Shown here: positions 43,161 to 52,541 of the stretch, piece by piece
How the letters are laid out: each line of letters starts with the position of its first letter
Numbering within the stretch: position 1 is the stretch's first letter
Assembly (NCBI RefSeq): GCF_013408425.1
Contig: NZ_JACBYV010000001.1
Coordinates: 4,960,001-5,024,000 of the forward strand
Source: Pseudomonas flavescens
GTDB taxonomy: Bacteria; Pseudomonadota; Gammaproteobacteria; Pseudomonadales; Pseudomonadaceae
Direction: 5' to 3'
DNA: 64,000 nucleotides
Made by a program: the position numbers and the translations under genes
The notes under the pieces: generated by a model
The model's input: the letters and a program-made list of their open reading frames with translations, nothing else
What the model was told of the DNA's origin: nothing
The model's database searches: none

Positions 43161-44537
43161 TCAGTGATCGCTCTGCTCGCCCTTCGCCGGGCTTTCCGGT
43201 AGGAACCAGTTGAGCAGCAGGGCGCAGATGCCGCCGGTGGCCACGCCGGACTCCAGTACGTTGCGCAGTGCTGCAGGCATGTGGGCGAGGAACTCCGGCA
43301 CCTGCGACACGCCAAGGCCGAGGGCCAGGGACACGGCGATGATCAGCAGCGCGCGGCGATCCAGATCGATGCCCGCCAGGATGTTGATGCCCGAGGCCGC
43401 CACGGCGCCGAACATCACCATGGCCGCACCGCCGAGTACCGGCTCCGGTACCGCCTGGATGACCCCGGCCACTGCCGGGAACAGGCCGAGGATCACCAGC
43501 ATCAGCGCGATCCACACGCCGATGTGGCGGCTGGCGATGCCGGTCAGCTGAATCACGCCGTTGTTCTGGGCGAAGATCGAGCTGGGGAAGGTATTGAACA
43601 CGCCCGCCAGCAGCGAATTGACGCCGTTGACCAGCACGCCGCCCTTGATTCGCTGCATCCACAGCGGGCCTTCGACGGGCTGCTTGGACACCTTGCTGGT
43701 GGCGGTCACGTCACCGATGGCCTCCAGGGAGGTCACCAGATAGATCACCAGCATCGGGATGAACAGGCTCCAGGAGAAGCCGAGGCCGAAGTGCAGGGGC
43801 GTTGGCACCTGGAACAGCTCGGCCTGGTGCATGCCGGTGAAGTCCAGGCGGCCCAGGTAACCGGCCAGCGCATAGCCGACCAGCAGGGCAATGACGATCG
43901 CGCAGCTGCGCATCCACACCACGGGAATGCGGTTGAGCGCCACGATCACGGCCAGCACCACGCCGGACAGCAGCAGGTTCTCGCCATTGGCGAAGGTGCC
44001 GTTGGCCATGGCGCCGTAGCCGCCACCCATGCTGATCAGGCCGACCTTGATCAGCGTCAGGCCGATCATCAGCACCACGATGCCGGTGACCAGCGGGGTA
44101 ATCAGTTTTTTCACGAACGGCAGGATGCGCGAGATGCCGATCTCGACGAACGAGCCTGCGATCACCACGCCGAAGATCGCCGCCATCACGGCTTCGACCG
44201 GTGTGCCCTGCTTGACCATCAGCGCGCCGCCGGCAATCAGTGGGCCGACGAAGTTGAAGCTGGTGCCTTGCACGACCAGCAGCCCGGCGCCCAGCGGGCC
44301 GAAGCGACGGCACTGCACGTAGGTGGCGATACCGGAGATCACCAGGCTCATGGAAACGATCAGGTTGGTGTCGCGGGCCGACACGCCCAGAGCCTGGCAG
44401 ATCAGCAGGCCGGGGGTGACGATCGGCACGATGATCGCCAGCAGATGCTGCAGGGCGGCGAGGATCGCCACCAGCGGACGCGGGCGGTCTTCGAGGCCAT
44501 AGATCAGTTCGTCACGCTTGGGGTCGACTGGTTGCAT
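43161..44537 (-). CDS. Nucleobase:cation symporter-2 family permease, probably xanthine
   Basis: 458 aa proton-coupled purine permease with about 14 membrane segments. LIYGLEDRPRPLVAILAALQ and HLLAIIVPIVTPGLLICQAL at the start, VQGTSFNFVGPLI, TSLEAIGDVTATS (the substrate-binding Glu region) and NTFPSSIFAQNNGVIQLTG match the NCS2 signatures; the likeness to E. coli XanP/XanQ is close throughout. Urate or uracil cannot be excluded. It is transcribed toward the REP array and divergent from the first sigma factor gene. Confidence 0.88.
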   Translation of the reverse strand: MQPVDPKRDELIYGLEDRPRPLVAILAALQHLLAIIVPIVTPGLLICQALGVSARDTNLIVSMSLVISGIATYVQCRRFGPLGAGLLVVQGTSFNFVGPLIAGGALMVKQGTPVEAVMAAIFGVVIAGSFVEIGISRILPFVKKLITPLVTGIVVLMIGLTLIKVGLISMGGGYGAMANGTFANGENLLLSGVVLAVIVALNRIPVVWMRSCAIVIALLVGYALAGYLGRLDFTGMHQAELFQVPTPLHFGLGFSWSLFIPMLVIYLVTSLEAIGDVTATSKVSKQPVEGPLWMQRIKGGVLVNGVNSLLAGVFNTFPSSIFAQNNGVIQLTGIASRHIGVWIALMLVILGLFPAVAGVIQAVPEPVLGGAAMVMFGAVAASGINILAGIDLDRRALLIIAVSLALGLGVSQVPEFLAHMPAALRNVLESGVATGGICALLLNWFLPESPAKGEQSDH

Positions 44538-44614
44538 GGTGGTCGCTGCCTGGAAAAACGGCGGATTCTACTAACACGCCAGGCTAATCCCAAGTAGCAG
44601 ACGACGGGCTAGAT

Positions 44615-44633
44615 ATGAATGAATCTTATTATC
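44615..44633 (+). promoter_or_regulatory. Fur box before sigma factor gene 1
   Basis: ATGAATGAATCTTATTATC matches the 19-bp Fur consensus at 12 positions by my count, with an intact right half TTATTATC. It covers an apparent ATG of the sigma reading frame, so the real start must lie downstream. Confidence 0.6.
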
Positions 44634-44671
44634 TGATAGCGTGCGCGGCGTTCAGACACCGAGATGCCGCC

Positions 44672-45211
44672 TTGTCGTCCTGGAATGCCCAACTCACCCG
44701 ACTGTTTCTGGAGCACAAGCAGGCTCTGGAGGCATTCGTTGCGCGGCGAATCGGCAGCCGCCAGGTGGCCGCCGACCTGACTCAGGAGACCTTCCTGCGG
44801 CTGGCGCGCATGCCGGGCGATGCGCGTATCGATAATCTGCGCGCGTTTCTTTTCACCGTAGCCGGCAACCTGGTACTCGACCATCAGCGCCAGGCGTTGC
44901 GCCGAGGGCTGGTAGAGGGCGAGTTGCCGGCCGACGAGGCTGTCTGTCCGGCGCCAGGCATTGCCGACTGCCTGGCGGCCGAACAGGAGCAGACGCTGCT
45001 GAGCGATGCCATCGCAGCGCTGCCTGAGCAGCGGCGGCGGATTTTCCTACTTTACCATGTCGAGGGCATGGCTTACCGCGAGATCGCCACGTGCGAGGCG
45101 ACCACGGTGCGCAGCGTGGAATATCATCTGCGCCAAGCGTTGATCGATTGCCGGTCTTTCATCAAGAAGCGCTTGCAGCCGAAACCGCCATCAGGAACTT
45201 CCCCGCCATGA
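44672..45211 (+). CDS. FecI-type ECF sigma factor 1
   Basis: ECF sigma factor of iron-starvation cell-surface signalling, 179 aa from a TTG at 44672 (MSSWNAQLTRLFLEH). Region 2 is ALEAFVARRIGSRQVAADLT, QETFLRLARM; region 4 is LPEQRRRIFLLYHVEGMAYR with VRSVEYHLRQALIDCR. An in-frame ATG at 44615 would add 19 residues, but lies inside a Fur box and lacks a ribosome binding site, so TTG is preferred. The stop overlaps the FecR start (ATGA). Expected target is the promoter of receptor 2, two genes downstream. Confidence 0.88.
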   Translation: MSSWNAQLTRLFLEHKQALEAFVARRIGSRQVAADLTQETFLRLARMPGDARIDNLRAFLFTVAGNLVLDHQRQALRRGLVEGELPADEAVCPAPGIADCLAAEQEQTLLSDAIAALPEQRRRIFLLYHVEGMAYREIATCEATTVRSVEYHLRQALIDCRSFIKKRLQPKPPSGTSPP

Positions 45212-46146
45212 CCGACGACGAATTATTTGCCCAGGCCAGTGCCTGGCATTTTCGTTTGCAGGCCGAGGACGTCAGTGCGCATGAGCGTCAGGCATTCACT
45301 GACTGGCTGGCGCAAAGCGACAGGCATGGCCAGGCGTGGGACGAGGCGCAGGTGCTCCTTGCGGCCTTGCAGCCTGCCGCGCGCCAGGCGCATCGGTCGC
45401 TTGCGAAAACGCCCCGCACCGCCTGGCCGTGGGCCACCGCCGCGGCGCTGTTGCTGGCCTTGGGTCTTGCCTGGCAGACGCCATGGGCGGATCGCCTGCG
45501 TGCCGATCACTACACGGTCGTCGGGGAAAGCCAGTCCATCGATCTGGCCGACGGCTCGCGCATCGAGCTCAATACCGATGCAGCGTTAAACGTCGAATTC
45601 GCCCACGGTGAGCGGCGCATTCGCCTGCTGCGCGGCGAGGCCTGGTTTGACGTCAGGCACGATGCCAGCCGGCCGTTCGTGGTGGAAAGCGACGGCGTGC
45701 AGGTGCGCGTGCTCGGCACCCAATTCGGCGTGGCCCGGCAGGATGGTCATACCCGGGTGCAATTGGTGCAAGGGCGGGTCGAGGCCAGTGTAGCGGGCGA
45801 CGCCAAGGTCGTGTTGGCACCGGGGCAGGCGGTGGATGCGACGCGTCGCCAGCTCGCTGCGGTGAAAACCTTCGACGTCGACCAGGCGTTTGCCTGGCGG
45901 CAGCGGCAACTGGTGTTTCGCCAACAACCGCTCGGTGAGGTGATCCGCGAGCTTAATCGTTACTGGCCAGGGCGCATTCTGGTCTTCGATCAGGCGCTCG
46001 AACGGCGCGCGGTGTCCGGGGTGTTCGAGATCGACAAGCCCGAAGCGGTGCTGCGCGCGCTGCAACTCACCCTTGGTTTGCAAGCCCGGCAGTACACCCC
46101 GTACGTGACTGTGCTGCAGCCTGGCATGGCGGCCACGCCAAACTGA
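45208..46146 (+). CDS. FecR-type anti-sigma factor/signal transducer 1
   Basis: 312 aa inner-membrane protein. The cytoplasmic N-terminal DUF4880 domain (ASAWHFRLQAEDVSAHERQA, FTDWLAQSDRHGQAWDE) holds the sigma factor; a helix (about 70-87) crosses the membrane; the periplasmic FecR domain has DGSRIELNTDAALNVEFAHG and RRIRLLRGEAWFDVRHD, and the C-terminal part contacts the receptor STN domain. It overlaps the sigma gene by 4 bp and precedes receptor 2 by 115 bases. Confidence 0.93.
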   Translation: MTDDELFAQASAWHFRLQAEDVSAHERQAFTDWLAQSDRHGQAWDEAQVLLAALQPAARQAHRSLAKTPRTAWPWATAAALLLALGLAWQTPWADRLRADHYTVVGESQSIDLADGSRIELNTDAALNVEFAHGERRIRLLRGEAWFDVRHDASRPFVVESDGVQVRVLGTQFGVARQDGHTRVQLVQGRVEASVAGDAKVVLAPGQAVDATRRQLAAVKTFDVDQAFAWRQRQLVFRQQPLGEVIRELNRYWPGRILVFDQALERRAVSGVFEIDKPEAVLRALQLTLGLQARQYTPYVTVLQPGMAATPN

Positions 46147-46148
46147 TC

Positions 46149-46185
46149 GAAAGTTTTTTCAGGGATTTCTCCGCGGTTGTCGTCC
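46149..46185 (+). promoter_or_regulatory. Probable FecI-type promoter of receptor 2
   Basis: GAAAGTTTTTTC (46149-46160) and GTCGTCC (46179-46185) lie directly after the fecR stop and resemble the A/T-tract plus CGTC layout I recall for Pseudomonas FecI-type sigma targets. It would let sigma factor 1 transcribe the receptor alone. The match is from memory, with no matrix applied. Confidence 0.4.
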
Positions 46186-46261
46186 TTGATCTTGAGGCGC
46201 GAATTACAAGCACTCGCAAGTAGTGCCGCCGATCTGGATTTCGATCACCGGGGAGTTTTTC

Positions 46262-48721
46262 ATGCACCACGTTACTGCCGCTCGCCATTGCGGCCTGCCA
46301 ACTCTATTGTCTCTCGCTATCGCATTGGCCGTTGCGCCGCCTGCCGCGCTCGCCGCAGAGGCCACCGCGACCCAGCAGCAGGTGCTGCGCTTCGACATTG
46401 CGGCGCAGTCGCTGGATGCCGCGTTGGCCGCTTTTTCGGCGGTAACCCGCACCCAAGTGCTGGTGCCCGCCGAACTGACCCGTAACCAGCGTTCGCTCGG
46501 TGTTTCGGGCAGCTATGCACAGACCGAAGCGTTGTCTCGCTTGCTGGCCGGTACTGGCCTCGCGGCCCGGTTCGTCGATGGCGATACCGTGACCCTGGAA
46601 CGCCCCGCAGGTGATCAGAACGACGCCGTGCAACTGGGCGCCACCACTGTGAGCGGACAGAGCCTGGGCATTACCACTGAAGGTTCGGGCTCCTACACCA
46701 CCGGACAGACCGCTGCTGCCACCCGCCTGCCGCTCACGCTGCGGGAAACGCCGCAATCGGTGAGCGTAATCACCCGCCAGCAGATGGACGACCAGGGCCT
46801 GCAAAACATCTCCGACGTGCTGCAGCAAACGCCGGGCATCAAGGTCAATCAGGAAAACTCCGAGGGTTATACCTTCTATGCTCGCGGTTTCGAGGTGCAG
46901 AACTTTCAGGTCGATGGCATCTCCAGCCTGTCCAGCGACGGCGGCACTCTGCGTGACAACTACAGCATCGGCAACTCGCTGATCTACGACCGTGTGGAGG
47001 TGCTCAAAGGCGCTACGGGCCTCGTCAACGGTGCCGGCTATCCGTCCGCGGTGATCAATATGGTGCGCAAGCGGCCCACCTCCGAGTTCAAGGGCCATGC
47101 GGCAATCGGCGCGGGCTCCTGGGACAAATACCGCAGTGAGGTGGATATTTCCGGGCCGCTGACCGAGGGCGGAGCAGTGCGCGGCCGCATGGTTGCCGGA
47201 ACCGAAGAGCACCAGAGCTACATCGACCACCTCAAGGGCGAGCAGAACGTCTTCTACGGCATTCTCGAAGCCGACCTGAGCGATGACACCACCGTTGCGG
47301 TGGGCTATGACCTGCAAAAGAACTACAACGATGGCAGCACCACCGGATCTCTGCCTGCCTTCTTTGCGGACGGTCGCGAAGCGCGCTTCTCCCGTTCGAG
47401 CAACGCAGCGGACAAGTGGGCTTATCGCAATCAGGATACCCAGCGGGCATTTGCCGAGGTGGAGCAGACGCTGGCCAATGACTGGTCGATCAAGGCAGTG
47501 GTCAGTACGCGGCAGTACAAGTCCCGTGAGTTGATCTCCGGCATCAATAGCCAGGCAATCAACACCGATAACAGCGCTGTGCATGGGTTTCTCTGGGGAG
47601 AGTCCTCCAAGTTCAATGTCGACAGCAGCGAGAAGAGTTTCGATGCCCAGGCCAAAGGCCCTTATCAGTTGTTCGGCCGCAGCCACGATCTGGTGTTGGG
47701 CTACGGCTACAACCGTACCGATACCGTGACCAGGCGTTATGACGGCCTGACGGACGAGCTTATCGATGACGTCTTCAATTGGGATAACAACGCCACCAAG
47801 CCTGCCCGATTCGATTGGTGGAACCGCTTCAACATCGATGCGCGGCAGAAGATCGCCTACATGGCGACGGTGCTGAAACCGACCGATCGCCTGTCGCTGG
47901 TTCTGGGTGCGCGCGTGACCGACTACCAATGGCAGATTGAAACGCTCAACGCCTTGGGCAGCCGTGGAAAATTCCAGAGCACCGTCTCCGGCGAAGTGAC
48001 TCCCTATGTTGGGGCGACCTTTGTACTGGATGACCACCATTCGGTTTACGCCAGCTACACCGACATCTTCAAGCCGCAGGCGTACAGCCGCGGGATCGAT
48101 GGCAAGCCGATCGATCCGCTAACCGGCGAGAGCTATGAAGTGGGTATCAAGGGTGAGTACTTTGACAGCCGTCTGAATGCCAGCCTGGCCCTGTTCGAGC
48201 TGCATCAGGACAACGTCGCTGACGAGCGCTCGGATGGTAATGGCGATAGCTACAACGTACCGATCCAGGGTGTTAAGACCCGTGGCGTCGAGCTGGAAAT
48301 GTCTGGCGAACCTGTCGAGCGGCTGCAGGTGCAGGCCGGTTACGTCTACCAGGAATCTCACGATGCGGACGGCAAGCGCGAAAGCACCGATCAACCGCAG
48401 CACATGCTCAAACTGGCGGGTAACTATCGCTTGCCGGGCGACTGGCAGCGCCTGACGGTCGGCGGCAACCTGCAATGGCAGAGCTCCACCTACTTCGTGC
48501 CGGGCGATTGGTACTCGGTGGTGGGCGACCCCAAGTTCGAGCAAAAGGCCTACACCCTGGTCGGCCTGGTGGCTGGGTATGATTTCAGCACTCAGTTGAA
48601 GGGCACTCTGAACATCAACAACCTGTTCGACAAGCACTACTACAGCGGCCTGGGTAACTATGACACGGTCTATTGGGGCGCGCCGCGCAATCTGATGGCA
48701 ACGGTGAAATACAGCTTCTGA
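46262..48721 (+). CDS. TonB-dependent siderophore receptor 2 with STN signalling domain
   Basis: 819 aa outer-membrane receptor-transducer. After a signal peptide ending near LAAEA comes the STN domain (about 50-125: LRFDIAAQSLDAALAAFSAV, then LGVSGSYAQTEALSRLLAGT), which signals to FecR, then a TonB-box-like stretch, plug (LRETPQSVSVITRQQMDDQG, VLKGATGLVNGAGYPSAVIN) and barrel ending LMATVKYSF. GGGGAG six bases before the ATG at 46262. With the two upstream genes it forms a complete surface-signalling module. The plug is FpvA/FoxA-like; the siderophore is unknown. Confidence 0.94.
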   Translation: MHHVTAARHCGLPTLLSLAIALAVAPPAALAAEATATQQQVLRFDIAAQSLDAALAAFSAVTRTQVLVPAELTRNQRSLGVSGSYAQTEALSRLLAGTGLAARFVDGDTVTLERPAGDQNDAVQLGATTVSGQSLGITTEGSGSYTTGQTAAATRLPLTLRETPQSVSVITRQQMDDQGLQNISDVLQQTPGIKVNQENSEGYTFYARGFEVQNFQVDGISSLSSDGGTLRDNYSIGNSLIYDRVEVLKGATGLVNGAGYPSAVINMVRKRPTSEFKGHAAIGAGSWDKYRSEVDISGPLTEGGAVRGRMVAGTEEHQSYIDHLKGEQNVFYGILEADLSDDTTVAVGYDLQKNYNDGSTTGSLPAFFADGREARFSRSSNAADKWAYRNQDTQRAFAEVEQTLANDWSIKAVVSTRQYKSRELISGINSQAINTDNSAVHGFLWGESSKFNVDSSEKSFDAQAKGPYQLFGRSHDLVLGYGYNRTDTVTRRYDGLTDELIDDVFNWDNNATKPARFDWWNRFNIDARQKIAYMATVLKPTDRLSLVLGARVTDYQWQIETLNALGSRGKFQSTVSGEVTPYVGATFVLDDHHSVYASYTDIFKPQAYSRGIDGKPIDPLTGESYEVGIKGEYFDSRLNASLALFELHQDNVADERSDGNGDSYNVPIQGVKTRGVELEMSGEPVERLQVQAGYVYQESHDADGKRESTDQPQHMLKLAGNYRLPGDWQRLTVGGNLQWQSSTYFVPGDWYSVVGDPKFEQKAYTLVGLVAGYDFSTQLKGTLNINNLFDKHYYSGLGNYDTVYWGAPRNLMATVKYSF

Positions 48722-48737
48722 TACCCGCCGGACCAGG

Positions 48738-48767
48738 CAAAAGGGCAGCCGAAAGGTTGCCCTTTTG
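48738..48767 (+). terminator. Terminator of receptor 2
   Basis: CAAAAGGGCAGCC, a GAAA loop, and GGTTGCCCTTTTG: a 13-bp stem with one G-T pair, 17 bases after the receptor stop. Confidence 0.85.
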
Positions 48768-49021
48768 CGTTTCTGAGGGGGGCCGTTGTCAGGCAGCAAG
48801 GCACCTGAAGCGCTGGCGTTGCGGGAAAACGCGCATTCACATCGACCCACTTCAGTACCGCCGCCGCTCTGGCTCGCGGCTGTTACCGACAGCTCTAAGC
48901 TAAGTGTTAAATGTTATTGGTTTTCTATTTCTTATAACCATAAATTTCACTCCATCAGCGCCGTGGTGGCGCTTCGGCAGCTGGGATCAACCGCAGCGGT
49001 GCCACTTGCGAGGAGTCGAAC
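48768..49021. other. tauA upstream region
   Basis: Non-coding. After the receptor terminator, about 130 bases show nothing recognisable. 48900-48955 is strikingly AT-rich for this genome and is the probable tauA promoter and regulator-binding area. Confidence 0.5.
48913..48938 (+). promoter_or_regulatory. AT-rich dyad before tauA, possible CysB-type site
   Basis: GTTAT (48913-48917) and ATAAC (48934-48938) form a spaced dyad in an AT-rich block about 85-110 bases before tauA. Taurine genes are normally activated under sulfate limitation by CysB or Cbl; the assignment here rests on base composition and context only. Confidence 0.3.
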
Positions 49022-50005
49022 GTGAAACAGACCATCAAAGCCCTGCTGCTCGCTGTCGCTGCGGCAACCGCTGTTCAGGCCCATGCCGCCGACATCGTGA
49101 TCGGTTACCAGACCGGTGTGGATCCGTCCAAGGTCGCCCAGGCTGACGGTGCATACGAAAAAGCCATCGGCGAGAAGCTCGACTGGCGTCGTTTCAACTC
49201 CGGTGCCGACGTGGTGACGGCACTGGCTTCCGGTGACGTACAGATCGGCAACCTCGGTTCCAGCCCACTGGCCGCCGCCACGTCGCGCAAATTGCCGCTG
49301 GTGACCTTCCTGGTCGCTGCCGAAATCAATGCTGCCGAGGCGCTGGTCGTACGCAACGGCAGCGGCATCGACAGCCCCGAGCAACTGGTCGGCAAGACCA
49401 TCGCCACGCCGTTCGTGTCCACCTCCCACTACAGCCTGCTCGGCGCCCTGAAGCACTGGAAGATCGACCCCACCCAGGTGAAGATCGTCAACCTCAACCC
49501 GGCCGAGATCAATGCGGCGTGGAAGCGCGGTGACATCGACGGTGCCTTCGTCTGGTCGCCGGCACTGGGTGAAATCAAACGCAGCGGCAAGGTGCTGACC
49601 GATGCGGCCGAGGTCGGCAAATGGGGCGCGCCGACGTTCGAGGTCTGGGTGGCCCGCAAGGATTTCGCCGAGAAGCACCCTGAAGTGCTGGCCAAGTTCG
49701 CTGGCGTGACCCTCGATGCCTTCGCCGACTACCAGGCCAACGTCGCCACATGGACGGCTGACTCCGAACAGGCCGGCAAGATCGCCAAGCTGATCGGTGC
49801 CAACGCTGCTGACATCCCGGAATTGCTCGCCGGCTCCGCCTATCCGAATGCGCAGCAGCAAGTCAGTGCCGACCTGCTGGGTGGCGGTACTGCCAAGGCG
49901 ATTGCCCGCACCGCCGAGTTCCTCAAGGAACAGAAGCGTATTCCCGCCGTACTGCCCGACTACTCGCCCTACGTCAGTGCCGAGTACGTCCGCCAGGCGC
50001 AGTGA
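49022..50005 (+). CDS. tauA: Taurine ABC transporter, periplasmic binding protein
   Basis: 327 aa. The signal peptide MKQTIKALLLAVAAATAVQA ends at an AHA site. The mature protein has the TauA-type strands IVIGYQTGVDPSKVAQADGA, DWRRFNSGADVVTALASGDV and QIGNLGSSPLAAATSR, plus KHWKIDPTQVKIVNLNPAEI. It captures taurine for the TauBC importer. First gene of tauABCD; the ribosome binding site GAGG precedes the ATG. A terminator-like hairpin separates it from tauB. Confidence 0.95.
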   Translation: MKQTIKALLLAVAAATAVQAHAADIVIGYQTGVDPSKVAQADGAYEKAIGEKLDWRRFNSGADVVTALASGDVQIGNLGSSPLAAATSRKLPLVTFLVAAEINAAEALVVRNGSGIDSPEQLVGKTIATPFVSTSHYSLLGALKHWKIDPTQVKIVNLNPAEINAAWKRGDIDGAFVWSPALGEIKRSGKVLTDAAEVGKWGAPTFEVWVARKDFAEKHPEVLAKFAGVTLDAFADYQANVATWTADSEQAGKIAKLIGANAADIPELLAGSAYPNAQQQVSADLLGGGTAKAIARTAEFLKEQKRIPAVLPDYSPYVSAEYVRQAQ

Positions 50006-50035
50006 ACCCCCAGAGTTACGTTCATGCCACGTTTC

Positions 50036-50059
50036 GCCCCTCTCCGGAGGGGCTTTTTT
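50036..50059 (+). terminator. Terminator-like hairpin between tauA and tauB
   Basis: GCCCCTC, TCCG loop, GAGGGGC, then a run of six T. It has the full form of an intrinsic terminator but lies inside the tau operon, 18 bases before the tauB ATG. It probably causes partial termination, giving more binding protein than importer, and may protect tauA mRNA 3' ends. Confidence 0.75.
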
Positions 50060-50076
50060 ACTTTGAGGAGTCGACC

Positions 50077-50865
50077 ATGAGCCGACTGAGCGCCGAGCGG
50101 GTCAGCTTGAGTTTCAAGCGTCGCGGTCATTCGCGGGTCATCTTGGATAATTTCGATCTGCAGATCGAAAAGGGCGAGTCCGTGGTCGTGCTCGGCCCGT
50201 CGGGCTGCGGCAAGTCCAGCCTGCTCAACGTGCTGGCCGGCTTTCAGCCACCTGGCAGCGGCCGTGTGCATATCGATGGCCGCACCCTCGAAGGCCCGGG
50301 CGGCGATCGCGGCGTGGTGTTTCAGGATGACGCGCTGATGCCATGGCTCGATGCCCTCGACAACGTTGCCCTGGGGCTGCGCCTGCGCGGCCTGAGCAAG
50401 CAGCAACGCCATGCCCGGGCGCGTGAGGTGCTCGAACTGGTTGGCCTGGCCAGTCATGCTCATCATCAGATTTCCGAACTGTCGGGCGGTCAGCGTCAGC
50501 GCCTTGGGCTGGCGAGGGCGCTGGCGGTCGATCCGGACTTTCTGCTGCTCGACGAACCCTTCGGTGCCCTCGATGCCCTGACCCGCGAGCGCATGCAGTT
50601 GCTGCTGCTCGACGTCTGGAAGCGCACCGGCAAGGGCCTGTTCCTGATCACCCACAGTGTCGACGAGGCACTGTTTCTCGCCACCGACCTGATCGTGCTG
50701 GACGGCCCGCCTGCCCGTGCGGTGATTCACCGGCAACTGCCGTTCGCTCGCCGTTACATCGGCGGTGAACCGGTGCGCTCGATCAAGAGCGATCCGGCCT
50801 TCGCCGAGCTGCGTCAGGAGCTGCTCGATCTCTTCCTTCAGGAGTCCGCCGACCATGCCTTCTGA
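50077..50865 (+). CDS. tauB: Taurine ABC transporter, ATP-binding subunit
   Basis: 262 aa ATPase. Walker A is VLGPSGCGKSSLLNVLAGF, the Q-loop GVVFQDDALMPWLDALDNVA, the ABC signature ELSGGQRQRLGLARAL, Walker B DFLLLDEPFGALD, and the switch His is in LFLITHSVDEALFLA. This is the TauB/SsuB/nitrate-type family. GAGGAG precedes the ATG at 50077. The end overlaps tauC by 11 bases. Works with TauC at the inner membrane. Confidence 0.94.
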   Translation: MSRLSAERVSLSFKRRGHSRVILDNFDLQIEKGESVVVLGPSGCGKSSLLNVLAGFQPPGSGRVHIDGRTLEGPGGDRGVVFQDDALMPWLDALDNVALGLRLRGLSKQQRHARAREVLELVGLASHAHHQISELSGGQRQRLGLARALAVDPDFLLLDEPFGALDALTRERMQLLLLDVWKRTGKGLFLITHSVDEALFLATDLIVLDGPPARAVIHRQLPFARRYIGGEPVRSIKSDPAFAELRQELLDLFLQESADHAF

Positions 50866-51670
50866 TGCACTGAAAAACACCGTAAGCGACCGCAGCCGCC
50901 GTTTCGTGATCCGCTTCGACCGTCGCCGGGCGGCAGCCTTCGGTACCTTGGCGGCGTTGGCGAGCCTGTGGTGGCTGGCAACGCACCTCGGCTGGGTCGA
51001 CACCATCTTCCTGCCTGCCCCCGAACAACTGCTGGTGGCCCTCAACGGGCTGCTGCAGGACGGTTATCTGGATGCCACGCTATGGCAGCACCTGAGTACC
51101 AGCCTGTGGCGCGTGCTGGTGGCGCTGTTGGCTGCGGTCGTCACGGCCATCCCGCTGGGAATCGCCATGGGCTTGAACCCCACGCTCAACGCCGCGCTCG
51201 ACCCGCTGGTGGAGTTCTATCGGCCGATCCCGCCGCTGGCCTATCTGCCGTTGATGGTGATCTGGTTCGGCATCGGCGAGCTGTCCAAGGTGCTGCTCAT
51301 CTACATGGCGCTGTTCGCGCCGCTGCTGATCGCCACCGTGGGCGGCGTGCGCAGGGTCGACAAGGCACGTATCCAGGCGGTGCGCTGCCTGGGTGCCAGC
51401 CGCTTGCAGGTGGTGCGTCACGTGATTCTGCCCAGCGCGCTGCCGGACATCCTCACCGGCCTGCGTATCGCCCTGGGTGTCGGTTGGTCGACGCTGGTCG
51501 CTGCGGAGCTGATCGCCGCCAACCAGGGGCTCGGTTTCATGGTGCAGTCTGCCGCGCAGTTCCTTGCCACCGACGTGGTGGTGGTCGGCATCCTGTTGAT
51601 CGCCAGCATCGCCTTGACCATCGAACTCGGTTTGCGCGCGCTGCAAAAGCGCTTCGCTTCCTGGAACTGA
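50855..51670 (+). CDS. tauC: Taurine ABC transporter, permease subunit
   Basis: 271 aa inner-membrane permease with six helices. The BPD_transp_1 EAA-type motif is [20 protein letters not shown] followed by [39 protein letters not shown] is the conserved nitrate/taurine-permease segment. AGGAG stands ten bases before the ATG at 50855, which overlaps the end of tauB. Forms the taurine channel with TauB. Confidence 0.94.
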   Translation: MPSDALKNTVSDRSRRFVIRFDRRRAAAFGTLAALASLWWLATHLGWVDTIFLPAPEQLLVALNGLLQDGYLDATLWQHLSTSLWRVLVALLAAVVTAIPLGIAMGLNPTLNAALDPLVEFYRPIPPLAYLPLMVIWFGIGELSKVLLIYMALFAPLLIATVGGVRRVDKARIQAVRCLGASRLQVVRHVILPSALPDILTGLRIALGVGWSTLVAAELIAANQGLGFMVQSAAQFLATDVVVVGILLIASIALTIELGLRALQKRFASWN

Positions 51671-51701
51671 CTGCTTAACGGGACTGAATAGAGAAAGACC
51701 C

Positions 51702-52541
51702 ATGACCCTCGTATTCGAACGTATCGGCCAAGCCCTGGGCGCGCGCGTTACCGGTGTCGACCTGAGCCGCCCGCTGGATGCCGAAAGCTACGCCAGCTTG
51801 CGCCAGGGGCTACTTGAACATCAGGTGCTGTTTCTGCGTGATCAATTGCTGACGCCTCGCCAACAGCGCGATGCGGCAGCCATGTTCGGTGGTCTGCATA
51901 TCCACCCGATCTATCCGAAGATCGAAGAGCAGCCGGAAGTCCTCGTTCTGGATACCGAGCTCAATGACCTGCGCGACAACGCCCTGTGGCACTCGGACGT
52001 ATCGTTCATCCAGTCGCCGCCGCTGGGCTCGCTGCTCAGTGCGCGGCACGTTCCGCCGCATGGTGGCGACACGCTGTGGGCCAGTTGCTCTGCCGCCTAT
52101 GAAGGGCTTTCTGCACCGATCCGCAACCTGCTCGACGGCCTGACGGCGGTGCATGACCTGACCCTGTCGTTTCCTTTGGAGCGCTTCGGCACTACGCCCG
52201 AGGCACTGGAAAAATGGAATGCCGCTCGGGCAGCGAACCCACCGGTCACTCACCCGGTGATACGCGTACACCCGGAGACGGGCCGCAAGGGGATCTTCGT
52301 CAGCGAGTCGTTCACCACCCGGATCGTCGAGCTGGAGCCTGGCGAAAGCGATGCACTGCTGAAGATGCTCTTTGCACAGATTGCCAAACCGGAATTCAGC
52401 GTGCGCTGGCAATGGCGCCAGGGCGACCTGGCGTTCTGGGACAACCGCCTGACCCAGCACTACGCCTGCGACGACTACCGCCCGCAGCGGCGCATCATGC
52501 ACCGTGCGACGATTCTCGGCGATCGGCCTTTCGGGCCTTGA
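51702..52541 (+). CDS. tauD: Taurine dioxygenase
   Basis: 2-oxoglutarate/Fe(II) dioxygenase that hydroxylates taurine, releasing sulfite and aminoacetaldehyde. 279 aa. The metal triad is His97, Asp99 ([10 protein letters not shown]) and His253 ([12 protein letters not shown]), with Arg268 (IMHRAT) for 2-oxoglutarate; each is offset by two from the E. coli TauD numbering I recall (99, 101, 255, 270). Last gene of the operon, 31 bases after tauC. The tandem REP array begins about 40 bases after its stop. Confidence 0.96.
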   Translation: MTLVFERIGQALGARVTGVDLSRPLDAESYASLRQGLLEHQVLFLRDQLLTPRQQRDAAAMFGGLHIHPIYPKIEEQPEVLVLDTELNDLRDNALWHSDVSFIQSPPLGSLLSARHVPPHGGDTLWASCSAAYEGLSAPIRNLLDGLTAVHDLTLSFPLERFGTTPEALEKWNAARAANPPVTHPVIRVHPETGRKGIFVSESFTTRIVELEPGESDALLKMLFAQIAKPEFSVRWQWRQGDLAFWDNRLTQHYACDDYRPQRRIMHRATILGDRPFGP

